Positions 55,199 through 63,417 of a DNA stretch of 64,000 bases are shown in pieces (within the stretch, counting starts at the first letter, position 1; each line of letters starts with the position of its first letter). A program made the translations under genes and the position numbers. The notes beneath the pieces are model-generated. The model made no database searches. It had not been told where the DNA came from and saw only the letters and a list, made by a program, of their open reading frames with translations. The stretch is from Verrucosispora sioxanthis (GTDB lineage Bacteria > Actinomycetota > Actinomycetes > Mycobacteriales > Micromonosporaceae), in the NCBI RefSeq assembly GCF_010560025.1, contig NZ_SAIY01000010.1:1-64000 (forward strand). The letters run 5' to 3'.

Positions 55199-56344
55199 GT
55201 GGCCAGGGACTACTACGGCATTCTCGGCGTGAGCAAGGGTGCCTCCGATGACGAGATCAAGCGCGCCTACCGCAAGCTGGCGCGCCAGTTCCATCCGGAC
55301 GTGAATCCGGACCCGGAGGCACAGGAGAAGTTCAAGGACATCAACGCCGCGTACGAGGTCCTCTCGGACGATCGGAAACGGCAGATTGTCGACCTGGGCG
55401 GGGATCCGCTGGCACCCGGTGGGGGCGGGCCCGGCGGTCCGGGTGGCCCCGGCGGGGCCGGCCCGTTCGTCGGTTTCCAGGACATCATGGACGCCTTCTT
55501 CGGCGGTGCCACCGGTGCCGGGCGCGGTCCGCGTCCGCGTACCCGCCCCGGTGCCGACGCGATCCTGCGACTGGAGCTGGACCTCCAGGAGACGGCCTTC
55601 GGCGTCGAGGCGCCGATCACCGTCGACACGGCCGTGCTCTGCACCACCTGCTCCGGTGCCGGCACCGCCGCCGGCACCCACCTGGCCACCTGCGAGGCGT
55701 GCGGCGGGCGGGGCGAGGTGCAGTCGGTGCAGCGCACCTTCCTCGGCCAGGTGGTCTCCGCCCGGCCCTGCACCGTCTGCCAGGGCTACGGCACCACCAT
55801 CCCGAGCCCCTGCCCGACCTGCGCCGGTGACGGCCGGGTCCGCACCCGCCGGTCGCTGACCGTCAAGATCCCCGCCGGGGTGGAGGACGGCATGCGGATC
55901 CGCCTGGCCCAGCAGGGCGAGGTCGGCCCGGGCGGCGGCACCGCCGGGGACCTCTACGTGGAGATCCACGAACGGCCGCACGACGTCTTCTCCCGCAAGG
56001 GCGACGACCTGCACTGCCGGGTCACCGTGCCGATGACCGCCGCCGCGCTCGGCACCCGGCTGACCATCAAGACGCTCGACAGCGAGGAACCGGTCGACGT
56101 CAAGCCGGGCACCCAGCCGGGCAGCACCCTGCGGCTGCGGGCCCGGGGCGTACCGCACCTGCGCGGCACCGGGCGGGGCGACCTCTACGTCCACCTGGAC
56201 GTGCGTACCCCCACCAAGCTCGACGCCGATCAGGAGCGGATGCTGCGCGAGTTCGCCAAGACCCGCGGCGAGGAGGTCGCCGAGCTGACCAAGCAGGGTG
56301 GCTTCTTCTCCCGGATGCGCGACGCCTTCAACGGCCACGCCTGA
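55199..56344 (+). CDS. dnaJ: chaperone DnaJ
   Basis: A 381-aa DnaK cochaperone. The J domain has HPD (residues 33-35). A Gly/Pro-rich linker follows, then four zinc-binding CxxCxGxG repeats (CTTCSGAG, CEACGGRG, CTVCQGYG, CPTCAGDG) at about 143-220, then the peptide-binding domains. GTG 55199 has GAGGAC upstream. Linkage to hrcA marks this as the actinobacterial DnaJ2. Confidence 0.97.
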   Translation: MARDYYGILGVSKGASDDEIKRAYRKLARQFHPDVNPDPEAQEKFKDINAAYEVLSDDRKRQIVDLGGDPLAPGGGGPGGPGGPGGAGPFVGFQDIMDAFFGGATGAGRGPRPRTRPGADAILRLELDLQETAFGVEAPITVDTAVLCTTCSGAGTAAGTHLATCEACGGRGEVQSVQRTFLGQVVSARPCTVCQGYGTTIPSPCPTCAGDGRVRTRRSLTVKIPAGVEDGMRIRLAQQGEVGPGGGTAGDLYVEIHERPHDVFSRKGDDLHCRVTVPMTAAALGTRLTIKTLDSEEPVDVKPGTQPGSTLRLRARGVPHLRGTGRGDLYVHLDVRTPTKLDADQERMLREFAKTRGEEVAELTKQGGFFSRMRDAFNGHA

Positions 56345-56345
56345 C

Positions 56346-57080
56346 GTGTCCGCCCCGCTGTTCCTGGTCGAGTCGCTGCCCACCGCCGCCTCGCTGGTGC
56401 TCGACGGCCCGGAGGGCCACCACGCCGCCACCGTGCAACGGCTGCGCGTCGGCGAGCAGGTGCTGCTCGGCGACGGCCGGGGCGGCACGGCCACCGCCGT
56501 GGTCACCGCCGTCGGCCGGGGCACCCTCGACCTCGACGTCACCGACCGGGGGTACGTCGACGCGGCGAACCCCCGGCTGGTGGTGGTCCAGGGCATCGCC
56601 AAGGGCGACCGGGGTGAGCTGGCCGTGCAGGCGATGACCGAGGCGGGCGTGGACGAGATAGTCCCCTGGGCGGCGGGCCGCTCGGTGGTGCAGTGGCGCG
56701 GCGACCGGGGCGTACGGGCCCGGGACAGGTGGCTCGCCACCACCCGGGAGGCGACGAAGCAGGCCCGGCGGGCGTGGCTGCCGGTGGTGGCGGGCGCGCC
56801 GGACGAGAGCACCGCGTCGGTGACGCGCCGGATCGCCGGGGCGGCGGCCGGGTACGTGCTGCACGAGGAGGCGACCGACCGACTCACCACCGTCGAGCTG
56901 CCCGACCACGGCGAGATCGTGCTGGTGGTGGGCCCGGAGGGCGGCATCACCCCGACCGAGCTGTCGGCCTTCCAGGAAGCCGGTGCCCGCCCGGTGCGGC
57001 TCGGCCCGGCGGTGCTGCGCACCTCCACCGCGGGCGTGGCCGCCCTGGCGGTCCTCGCCACCCGCCTGCTCCGTTGGTGA
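56346..57080 (+). CDS. rsmE: 16S rRNA (uracil-1498-N3) methyltransferase
   Basis: A 244-aa SPOUT-class methyltransferase for U1498 of 16S rRNA. Family segments are QGIAKGDRGELAVQAMTEAG, LVVGPEGGITPTEL and LGPAVLRTSTAGVAAL (knotted SAM site). GTG 56346 follows the dnaJ stop by 1 bp, so it is part of the same operon. Confidence 0.95.
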   Translation: MSAPLFLVESLPTAASLVLDGPEGHHAATVQRLRVGEQVLLGDGRGGTATAVVTAVGRGTLDLDVTDRGYVDAANPRLVVVQGIAKGDRGELAVQAMTEAGVDEIVPWAAGRSVVQWRGDRGVRARDRWLATTREATKQARRAWLPVVAGAPDESTASVTRRIAGAAAGYVLHEEATDRLTTVELPDHGEIVLVVGPEGGITPTELSAFQEAGARPVRLGPAVLRTSTAGVAALAVLATRLLRW

Positions 57081-57113
57081 GCGGCGCACCGACGGCGCCG
57101 AGGATTTCTTCCT

Positions 57114-57119
57114 TACACT
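57114..57119 (+). promoter_or_regulatory. -10 element (TACACT), leaderless
   Basis: TACACT ends exactly 6 nt before ATG 57126 of the HIT gene. Confidence 0.55.
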
Positions 57120-57125
57120 GCCCGG

Positions 57126-57485
57126 ATGGGAAGCGACTGCCTGTTCTGCCGCATCGTCGCCGGTGAGATTCCGGCCACCGTCGTCCGCGAGACGCCCACC
57201 ACGCTCGCCTTCCGCGACATCGACCCGAAGGCACCGGTGCACGTGCTCGTCGTGCCGAAGGAGCACTACGCGGACGTGGCCACCCTCGGCCAGGGTGACC
57301 CGGCGCTGGCCGGCGAGGTGCTGGCCACGGCCGCCGCGGTGGCCGAGGACGAGGGCCTGCTCGGTGACGGTTTCCGGCTGATGTTCAACACCGGGGCGTA
57401 CGGCGGTCAGGAGGTCTTCCACGTGCACGCGCACGTGCTCGGCGGCGCCCCACTCGGCCCGATGCTGGCCCGGAGCCTCGGATGA
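57126..57485 (+). CDS. HIT family protein
   Basis: A 119-aa histidine-triad nucleotide-binding protein (HINT-like hydrolase). The triad is HVHAHVLGG (HxHxH), and CLFCRIVAGEIPA near the start holds the two zinc-type Cys. Its physiological substrate is uncertain. The stop overlaps the next start (ATGA). Confidence 0.95.
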   Translation: MGSDCLFCRIVAGEIPATVVRETPTTLAFRDIDPKAPVHVLVVPKEHYADVATLGQGDPALAGEVLATAAAVAEDEGLLGDGFRLMFNTGAYGGQEVFHVHAHVLGGAPLGPMLARSLG

Positions 57486-58870
57486 CCTCCGCCGCCGGCG
57501 ACACCTCCGCCGCCGGTCGGCTGGAGCGGATGGTGCGGCAGGTCCAGGCGCAGGCCCGGGTGCCGGCGGTCTCGGCGGCCGTGCACCGCGCCGACCGGCC
57601 GCTGTGGACATGCACCGCCGGCGGCACCGGAAACGACACGGCGCTGGACGAGCAGACCCGGTTCCGGATCGGCTCGGTGACCAAGACCTTCACCGCCGTG
57701 CTGGTCATGCAGTGCCGCGACGACGGGCTGCTCGACCTCGACGACCCGCTGCGGCGGCACCTCGACCTGCCGGCGCACGGCGAGTTGACCGTGCGCCGGC
57801 TGCTGTCGCACACCGCCGGCCTGCAACGGGAACCGTACGGCGACGTCTGGGACACGCTGCGCGCACCGGACGCCGACCAACTGATCACCGAGCTGGCCCG
57901 GGCCGAGCGGGTGCTGCCGACCGGACGCCGTTACCACTACTCGAACCTCGGCATGGCGCTGCTCGGCCACCTGGTCGGACAGCTACGCGGCGGCAGCTGG
58001 GCGGAGGTGCTGACCGAGCGGGTGCTGACCCCGCTCGGGCTCACCGCCACCACGGCCGCTCCGGGGCCACGCGCCGCGACCGGGTTCCTGGTCGACGCGT
58101 ACTCCGACGAGGCGCATCCGGAGCCGCCCACCGACTTCGGCGCGGTGGGTCCGGCCGCGCAGCTGTGGAGCACGGCAACCGACATGGCCCGCTGGGCCGC
58201 CTTCCTGGCCGACCCGGCGGCGTTGGACGCGGCGGGTCGGGTGCTCGCTCCCGCCACGCTCGACGAGATGCGCTGGCCGGTGACGGTCACCGACGAGGCG
58301 GTGTGGGCCGGCGGGTTCGGTCTCGGCCTGATCCTGGTGCCGCAGGGGGAGCGGGTGGTGCACGTCGGGCACGACGGGGCGATGCCCGGCTTCCTCGCCG
58401 GAGCGTACGGCCGCCGGGGCGGCGAGGGCACGCCCGGGGCGTTCGGCGCCGCCGTGCTGGGCTCCTCCGGCACCGCCGTCGAGCTGCTGGAGCTGCCGCA
58501 CCGGCTGCTCGCCGCCGCGGTCGAGCACGATCCGGCCGACATCGACCCGTGGCGTCCGGGTGATCCGGCACCGCCCGACGTGCGCGGGCTGCTCGGCCGC
58601 TGGTGGGGCGAGGGCTTCGAGTACGTCTTCTCGTGGCACGAAGGGGCCCTGCGGGCCCGTGGTGCCGGTGACCCGCCGGGGAAGCCGCCAGCGGTGTTCG
58701 CCCCGGTGCCGGACCAGCCGGACGTGCTGCGTACCGTCTCCGGCCGGGAGAACGGCGAGCTGCTCCGGCTCACCCGGGACGCGGCTGGTGTGGTGGTCCG
58801 GATGCACTGGGCAACCTACCGGTTCACCCGCCGCCAGGAGACCTTCGACGGTTTCGACTTCCGCGGCTGA
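57482..58870 (+). CDS. serine hydrolase of the beta-lactamase/PBP-like (class C) family
   Basis: A 462-aa protein. The SxxK catalytic motif is SVTK (in RIGSVTKTFTAVLV), the YxN motif is YSN in YHYSNLGMALLG, and HVGHDGAMPG supplies the third box. A C-terminal domain of about 110 residues follows. No signal peptide is seen, so it is probably cytoplasmic. The family includes peptidases and esterases, so beta-lactamase activity is not implied. It overlaps the HIT stop. Confidence 0.9.
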   Translation: MTSAAGDTSAAGRLERMVRQVQAQARVPAVSAAVHRADRPLWTCTAGGTGNDTALDEQTRFRIGSVTKTFTAVLVMQCRDDGLLDLDDPLRRHLDLPAHGELTVRRLLSHTAGLQREPYGDVWDTLRAPDADQLITELARAERVLPTGRRYHYSNLGMALLGHLVGQLRGGSWAEVLTERVLTPLGLTATTAAPGPRAATGFLVDAYSDEAHPEPPTDFGAVGPAAQLWSTATDMARWAAFLADPAALDAAGRVLAPATLDEMRWPVTVTDEAVWAGGFGLGLILVPQGERVVHVGHDGAMPGFLAGAYGRRGGEGTPGAFGAAVLGSSGTAVELLELPHRLLAAAVEHDPADIDPWRPGDPAPPDVRGLLGRWWGEGFEYVFSWHEGALRARGAGDPPGKPPAVFAPVPDQPDVLRTVSGRENGELLRLTRDAAGVVVRMHWATYRFTRRQETFDGFDFRG

Positions 58871-59052
58871 CCGGGCGGTTCGCCGGGGTGTAATGCCCTG
58901 TTTCACCCGTTCCGCCGGGGCGTCGAAGCGGTGGAAATGGGCAGCGTGTCCGCGCCGTTGACCCGATACGATGGTGGCAACGTCCGCACGCCGTGCCACG
59001 GGCCCGGCATCGAGATCGAGAGCAGGTGGCGCAGGGCCCGCGGGCCCGACCT

Positions 59053-61176
59053 ATGACCGGCACCCCACCTCCCGGCCCGCCCCGGGTGCAGACCAGGATC
59101 ACGGTCCCCGACTCGAAGATCATGGTCAACCTGCTCGGCGCGGGTGACGAGATCCTGCGACTGGTCGAGCGCTCGGTGAACAGTGACGTGCACGTGCGTG
59201 GCAACGAGATCACCATCACCGGCGCTCCCGCCGACAACGCCCTCGCCGAGCGGCTCTTCAGTGAGCTGCTCGAACTCATCGAGAAAGGCGAGACCCTGAC
59301 CACCGATGCCGTCCGGCGTACCGTCGGCATGCTCGAACAGGGTGGCACGGAGCGGCCCGCCGAGGTCCTGACCCTCAACATCCTGTCCCGGCGGGGGCGC
59401 ACCATCCGCCCCAAGACGCTGGGGCAGAAGCGCTACGTCGACGCGATCGACGGGCACACCATCGTCTTCGGCATCGGCCCGGCGGGTACCGGCAAGACCT
59501 ACCTCGCCATGGCCAAGGCGGTGCAGTCGTTGCAGGCCAAGCAGATCAACCGGATCATCCTGACCCGGCCGGCGGTCGAAGCGGGGGAGCGACTCGGGTT
59601 CCTGCCCGGCACGCTCAACGAGAAGATCGACCCCTACCTGCGCCCGCTCTACGACGCCCTGCACGACATGCTCGACCCGGAGACCATCCCGAAGCTGATG
59701 GCCGCCGGCACGATCGAGGTCGCCCCCCTGGCGTACATGAGGGGTCGGGCGCAGCCGTACGACGCCCGCGTGCTGACGCCGGAGGGCTTCAAGCGGTTCG
59801 GCTCCCTACAGGTCGGTGACCTGGTGATCGGCTCGAACGGCATGCCGACCCCGGTGATCGGGATCTACCCGCAGGGGCCCAAGCAGGTCTACCGGGTGAC
59901 CACGCAGGACGGGGCCTCCACCCTGTGCTGCGGTGAGCACCTCTGGACGGTCGCCACGCCCGAGGACAAGCGGCGCGGTCGGCGACGCACGCTGGAGACC
60001 CAGGAGATGATCGGGCAGGAGCGGCGGGGTCACCTCCGCCGTTACGAACTGCCGGTGGTGGCTCCGGTCCAGCTGGAACCGCAGGACGTTCCGCTCGATC
60101 CGTACGTCCTCGGTCTGCTGCTCGGTGACGGGTCGATCTCGTGCCGGGCGACGCCGGGCTTCACCACGGCGGACCCTGAGCTCGCCCGGGCGATCGAGGA
60201 CAACCTCGTCGACATCGAGCTGCACCGCAAGAGCGGATACGACTACGTACTCCGGCACACCAAGGGTCACCGAGGCGGGGTGATCGTCGCGAACCCGGTG
60301 ACTGTCGCGCTCCGCGAGCTGGGTCTGGCCGGAACGAAGTCGGGCACCAAGTTCGTGCCGTCCGTATACCTCCAGAACAGCGTCGATGTCCGACTGGCCG
60401 TCCTGCAAGGGCTGCTGGACACCGACGGCGGGCCGGTCGTCCAGGCGGGACGTACCTGCCGGGTGCAGTACTCGACCACCTCTCCCCAGCTGCGTGACGA
60501 CGTCGTCCACCTGGTCCAGTCACTCGGTGGCGTGGCGACGTGGCGCATTCGAGTGGCCGAGGGCCGCAAGCCTGGCCTGGCCAACGGTCGACCGGTCGGC
60601 TACCGGTCGGACGCATATGTCGTGGAGATCCGCTTGCCGGAGGGCGTAGCGCCGTTCCGGCTCTCTCGTAAGCGCCAGCGGTACGAGGAGTACGGCGGCG
60701 GCCGGCCGATGCGTTTCATCGACTCGATCGTCCCCGCCGGTGTCCAGGAGACGATGTGCATCCAAGTGGCGGCGGAGGACTCGCTGTATGTCACCGATGA
60801 CTTCCTGGTCACGCACAACACGCTCAATGACGCGTTCATCATTCTCGACGAGGCGCAGAACACCACGCCCGAGCAGATGAAGATGTTCCTCACCCGGCTC
60901 GGCTTCGGCTCCAAGATCGTGGTGACCGGCGACGTCACCCAGGTCGACCTGCCCGGCGGGACGACGAGCGGGCTGCGGGTCGTCCGGGACATCCTGGCCG
61001 GGGTCGAGGACGTGCACTTCGCGCAGTTGTCCAGCGCCGACGTGGTACGTCACCGGTTGGTCGGCGAGATCGTCGACGCGTACGCGCGGTGGGACGCCGA
61101 GAACCAGCAGGCACAGGGCGTGCACGCGGTGGCCGGGCGGAGCGCCCAGGGCAACCGCGGCGGCCGGCGCCGCTAG
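59053..61176 (+). CDS. phoH: PhoH family ATPase interrupted by an intein
   Basis: The precursor has 707 aa; removing the 357-residue intein leaves 350 aa, the usual PhoH length. The host protein has a KH-like N-terminus (VHVRGNEITITGAP), Walker A GPAGTGKT (142-149) and Walker B FIILDEAQ just after the intein. PhoH proteins are P-loop ATPases, probably acting on RNA; the locus with ybeY supports an RNA role. ATG 59053 is used; GTG 58993 or an intermediate GTG could add up to 20 residues. If splicing failed, the ATP site would be split. Confidence 0.93.
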   Translation: MTGTPPPGPPRVQTRITVPDSKIMVNLLGAGDEILRLVERSVNSDVHVRGNEITITGAPADNALAERLFSELLELIEKGETLTTDAVRRTVGMLEQGGTERPAEVLTLNILSRRGRTIRPKTLGQKRYVDAIDGHTIVFGIGPAGTGKTYLAMAKAVQSLQAKQINRIILTRPAVEAGERLGFLPGTLNEKIDPYLRPLYDALHDMLDPETIPKLMAAGTIEVAPLAYMRGRAQPYDARVLTPEGFKRFGSLQVGDLVIGSNGMPTPVIGIYPQGPKQVYRVTTQDGASTLCCGEHLWTVATPEDKRRGRRRTLETQEMIGQERRGHLRRYELPVVAPVQLEPQDVPLDPYVLGLLLGDGSISCRATPGFTTADPELARAIEDNLVDIELHRKSGYDYVLRHTKGHRGGVIVANPVTVALRELGLAGTKSGTKFVPSVYLQNSVDVRLAVLQGLLDTDGGPVVQAGRTCRVQYSTTSPQLRDDVVHLVQSLGGVATWRIRVAEGRKPGLANGRPVGYRSDAYVVEIRLPEGVAPFRLSRKRQRYEEYGGGRPMRFIDSIVPAGVQETMCIQVAAEDSLYVTDDFLVTHNTLNDAFIILDEAQNTTPEQMKMFLTRLGFGSKIVVTGDVTQVDLPGGTTSGLRVVRDILAGVEDVHFAQLSSADVVRHRLVGEIVDAYARWDAENQQAQGVHAVAGRSAQGNRGGRRR
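59749..60819 (+). mobile_element. PhoH intein, class 3 type with LAGLIDADG endonuclease
   Basis: The insert is 357 codons in frame, between AYMRGR and TLNDAFIILDEAQN, which are contiguous in intein-free PhoH. It begins with Ala1 (AQPYDARVLTPEGF) rather than Cys or Ser. It ends VTHN with Thr as +1 residue. Trp66 (GEHLWTV), Cys337 (ETMCIQV) and Thr355 (VTHN) form the Trp-Cys-Thr set of class 3 inteins, in which the block F Cys starts splicing. Two dodecapeptide-like motifs, LGLLLGDG (121-128) and LQGLLDTDG (219-227), keep both acidic residues, so the homing endonuclease may be active. Splicing itself is inferred. Confidence 0.92.
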
Positions 61177-61191
61177 ACCGAGGGAAGACAG

Positions 61192-61665
61192 TTGTCCATC
61201 GAGATCGCCAACGAGTCCGGTGCCGAGGTCGACACCGACGCGGTGCTCGCCGTCGCCCGGCACGCGCTCGACGAGATGGGGGTCAACCCGCTCGCCGAGC
61301 TGTCCGTGTTGCTTGTCGACGTCGACTACATGACCGAGCTGAACCATCGCTGGATGGGCGGCGACGGTCCGACCGACGTGCTGGCCTTCCCCATGGATGA
61401 GGGCAGCGTCGACCACGGGCCGGGTGAGAGCGCCGCCGCCGCTGGTGAGCCGGCGCTGCTCGGCGACATCGTGCTCTGCCCGGAGGTGGCCGCGAAGCAG
61501 GCCGCGACCGCCGGGCACCGCACTGCCGACGAGTTGCACCTGCTCACCGTGCACGGTGTGCTGCACCTGCTCGGCTACGACCACGCGGAACCGGAGGAGG
61601 AGCGGGAGATGTTCGGGCTCCAGGCCCGGTTGTTGGCGAGCTGGCGGTCGGCCCGCTCCCGGTGA
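61192..61665 (+). CDS. ybeY: endoribonuclease YbeY
   Basis: A 157-aa metal-dependent RNase in 16S rRNA 3' maturation and 70S quality control. The zinc motif is HGVLHLLGYDH (H-x3-H-x5-H). The start is TTG 61192 with AGGGAAG 6 nt upstream. It follows phoH by 15 bp and overlaps the next gene. Confidence 0.96.
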   Translation: MSIEIANESGAEVDTDAVLAVARHALDEMGVNPLAELSVLLVDVDYMTELNHRWMGGDGPTDVLAFPMDEGSVDHGPGESAAAAGEPALLGDIVLCPEVAAKQAATAGHRTADELHLLTVHGVLHLLGYDHAEPEEEREMFGLQARLLASWRSARSR

Positions 61666-63047
61666 TGGACACTGTGCTGGCCGCGTCCGCCACCGGCCTA
61701 CCCGACCTGCAACTGCTCGTGTTCGCTGCCGGGCTGGTGGTGCTCGCCGGCCTGATCGCGATGACCGAGGCCGCCCTGGCCGCGGTCTCACCGGCCCGGG
61801 CGGCCGAGCTGGCCCGCGAGGGGATCCGGGGTGCGCGCACCCTCCAGGCGGTCGCCGGCGACGTGGTCCGGCACCTCAATCTGCTGCTGTTGCTCCGGCT
61901 GCTCGCCGAACTGACCGCCACCACGCTCGTGGCGCTGGTGGCGGTGGACACCTTCGGTGCGGGCTGGCGGGCGGCACTGGTCACCGCCGGGGCGATGACC
62001 GTGGTCAGCTTCGTCGTGGTCGGCGTCGGTCCGCGCACCCTCGGCCGGCAGCACGCGTACGCGGTGGGCCGCTCGGCGGCACCGTTGGTGCGCTGGCTGG
62101 GCCGGGTGCTCAACCCGCTGGCGTCCCTGCTGATCCTGATCGGTAACGCGGTCACCCCGGGCCGGGGCTTCCGGGAGGGACCGTTCGCCACCCAGGTCGA
62201 GCTGCGGGAGCTGGTCGACCTGGCCGAGCAGCGGGGCGTGGTGGAGCACGGCGAGCGGCAGATGATCCATTCGGTCTTCGCGCTCGGTGACACCATCGCC
62301 CGCGAGGTCATGGTGCCGCGTACCGAGATGGTGTGGATCGAGTCGGGCAAGAATCTGTCCCAGGCGCTCGCGCTGTTCCTGCGCTCCGGCTTCTCCCGGA
62401 TTCCGGTGATCGGCGAGAGCGTCGACGACGTGCTCGGCATCCTCTACCTCAAGGACCTGATCCGGCGTACCCAGGGCGGGGCCGCCGAGGACCATCAGCT
62501 GCCGGTGGCCGAGCTGATGCGGCCGGCGACCTTCGTGCCGGAGTCCAAGCCCGTCGACGACCTGCTGTCGGAGATGCAGGCCGCCCGCAACCACCTGGTC
62601 ATCGTGGTCGACGAGTACGGCGGCACCGGCGGCCTGGTCACCATCGAGGACATCCTCGAGGAGATCGTCGGGGAGATCACCGACGAGTACGACGTCGAGC
62701 GCCCGCCGGTCGAGCAGTTGCCCGACGGTGCGGTGCGGGTCACCGCCCGGCTGCCGGTCGAGGATCTCGGCGAGCTGTTCGACACCGAGCTGCCGCACGA
62801 CGAGGTGGAAACCGTGGGTGGGCTGCTCGCCCAGGCCCTGGGGCGGGTGCCGATTCCGGGGGCGCAGGTCGAGGTGGCCGGTCTGCGACTGGTCGCCGAG
62901 GGCACCACCGGTCGCCGTAACCGGATCGACACCGTGCTGGTGCGCCGGGTGGAGCCGACCGACACGCAGAACGATCCGGGCGGGACGCCGACCGCGTCCC
63001 GTGCCGACACCGACCGATCCGAGGAGAGGCAGCCCGCCGATGCCTGA
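61665..63047 (+). CDS. CNNM/CorB-type membrane protein with CBS domains
   Basis: A 460-aa protein. A DUF21/CNNM transmembrane domain (residues 10-170) precedes paired CBS domains (about 195-320, with REVMVPRTEMVWI and HLVIVVDEYGGTGGLVTIEDILEE) and a C-terminal CorC-like domain. Members are often called hemolysins but are better linked to Mg2+ transport. ATG 61665 overlaps the ybeY stop (TGATG); GTG 61662 is an alternative. Confidence 0.93.
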   Translation: MDTVLAASATGLPDLQLLVFAAGLVVLAGLIAMTEAALAAVSPARAAELAREGIRGARTLQAVAGDVVRHLNLLLLLRLLAELTATTLVALVAVDTFGAGWRAALVTAGAMTVVSFVVVGVGPRTLGRQHAYAVGRSAAPLVRWLGRVLNPLASLLILIGNAVTPGRGFREGPFATQVELRELVDLAEQRGVVEHGERQMIHSVFALGDTIAREVMVPRTEMVWIESGKNLSQALALFLRSGFSRIPVIGESVDDVLGILYLKDLIRRTQGGAAEDHQLPVAELMRPATFVPESKPVDDLLSEMQAARNHLVIVVDEYGGTGGLVTIEDILEEIVGEITDEYDVERPPVEQLPDGAVRVTARLPVEDLGELFDTELPHDEVETVGGLLAQALGRVPIPGAQVEVAGLRLVAEGTTGRRNRIDTVLVRRVEPTDTQNDPGGTPTASRADTDRSEERQPADA

Positions 63048-63417
63048 GTCACCCGCCGTACCAGCCGTCCGGTCAAGTGACACCGAACTGAGCGCCGAGG
63101 ACGGCAAGCTGGTCGTCCTCGCCCGGGGGGCCCGAGGACGGGTGGGCGCGGTGGAGGGCGCCGCGGTCCGGGACCAGGACGGCCGGACGTACGCGGCGGC
63201 CAGCGTGTCGCTGCCCTCGCTGACCATCACCGCGCTGCAACTGGCGGTCGCCTCGGCGGCTGCGGCGGGTGCCACCCGGCTGGAGGCCGCGGTGGTGGTG
63301 ACCGAGGCGTCCACGCTGGACGGTGCCGGCTACGCGGCGGTGCGTGACCTGGCCGCCGACGCCCCGGTGCACCTGGCCGGGCCGGACGGCACGGTGCTCG
63401 GCACGGTGACCGAGTGA
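63040..63417 (+). CDS. cytidine deaminase-like protein lacking zinc ligands
   Basis: A 125-aa protein in the position of M. tuberculosis Rv2365c. It has the length and strand pattern of a short cytidine deaminase (AVRDQDGRTYAAASVSLPSL). However, it lacks the HAE/CAE and PCxxC motifs that bind zinc and activate water, so deamination is unlikely. The start overlaps the CNNM gene and the stop overlaps era. Confidence 0.85.
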   Translation: MPESPAVPAVRSSDTELSAEDGKLVVLARGARGRVGAVEGAAVRDQDGRTYAAASVSLPSLTITALQLAVASAAAAGATRLEAAVVVTEASTLDGAGYAAVRDLAADAPVHLAGPDGTVLGTVTE

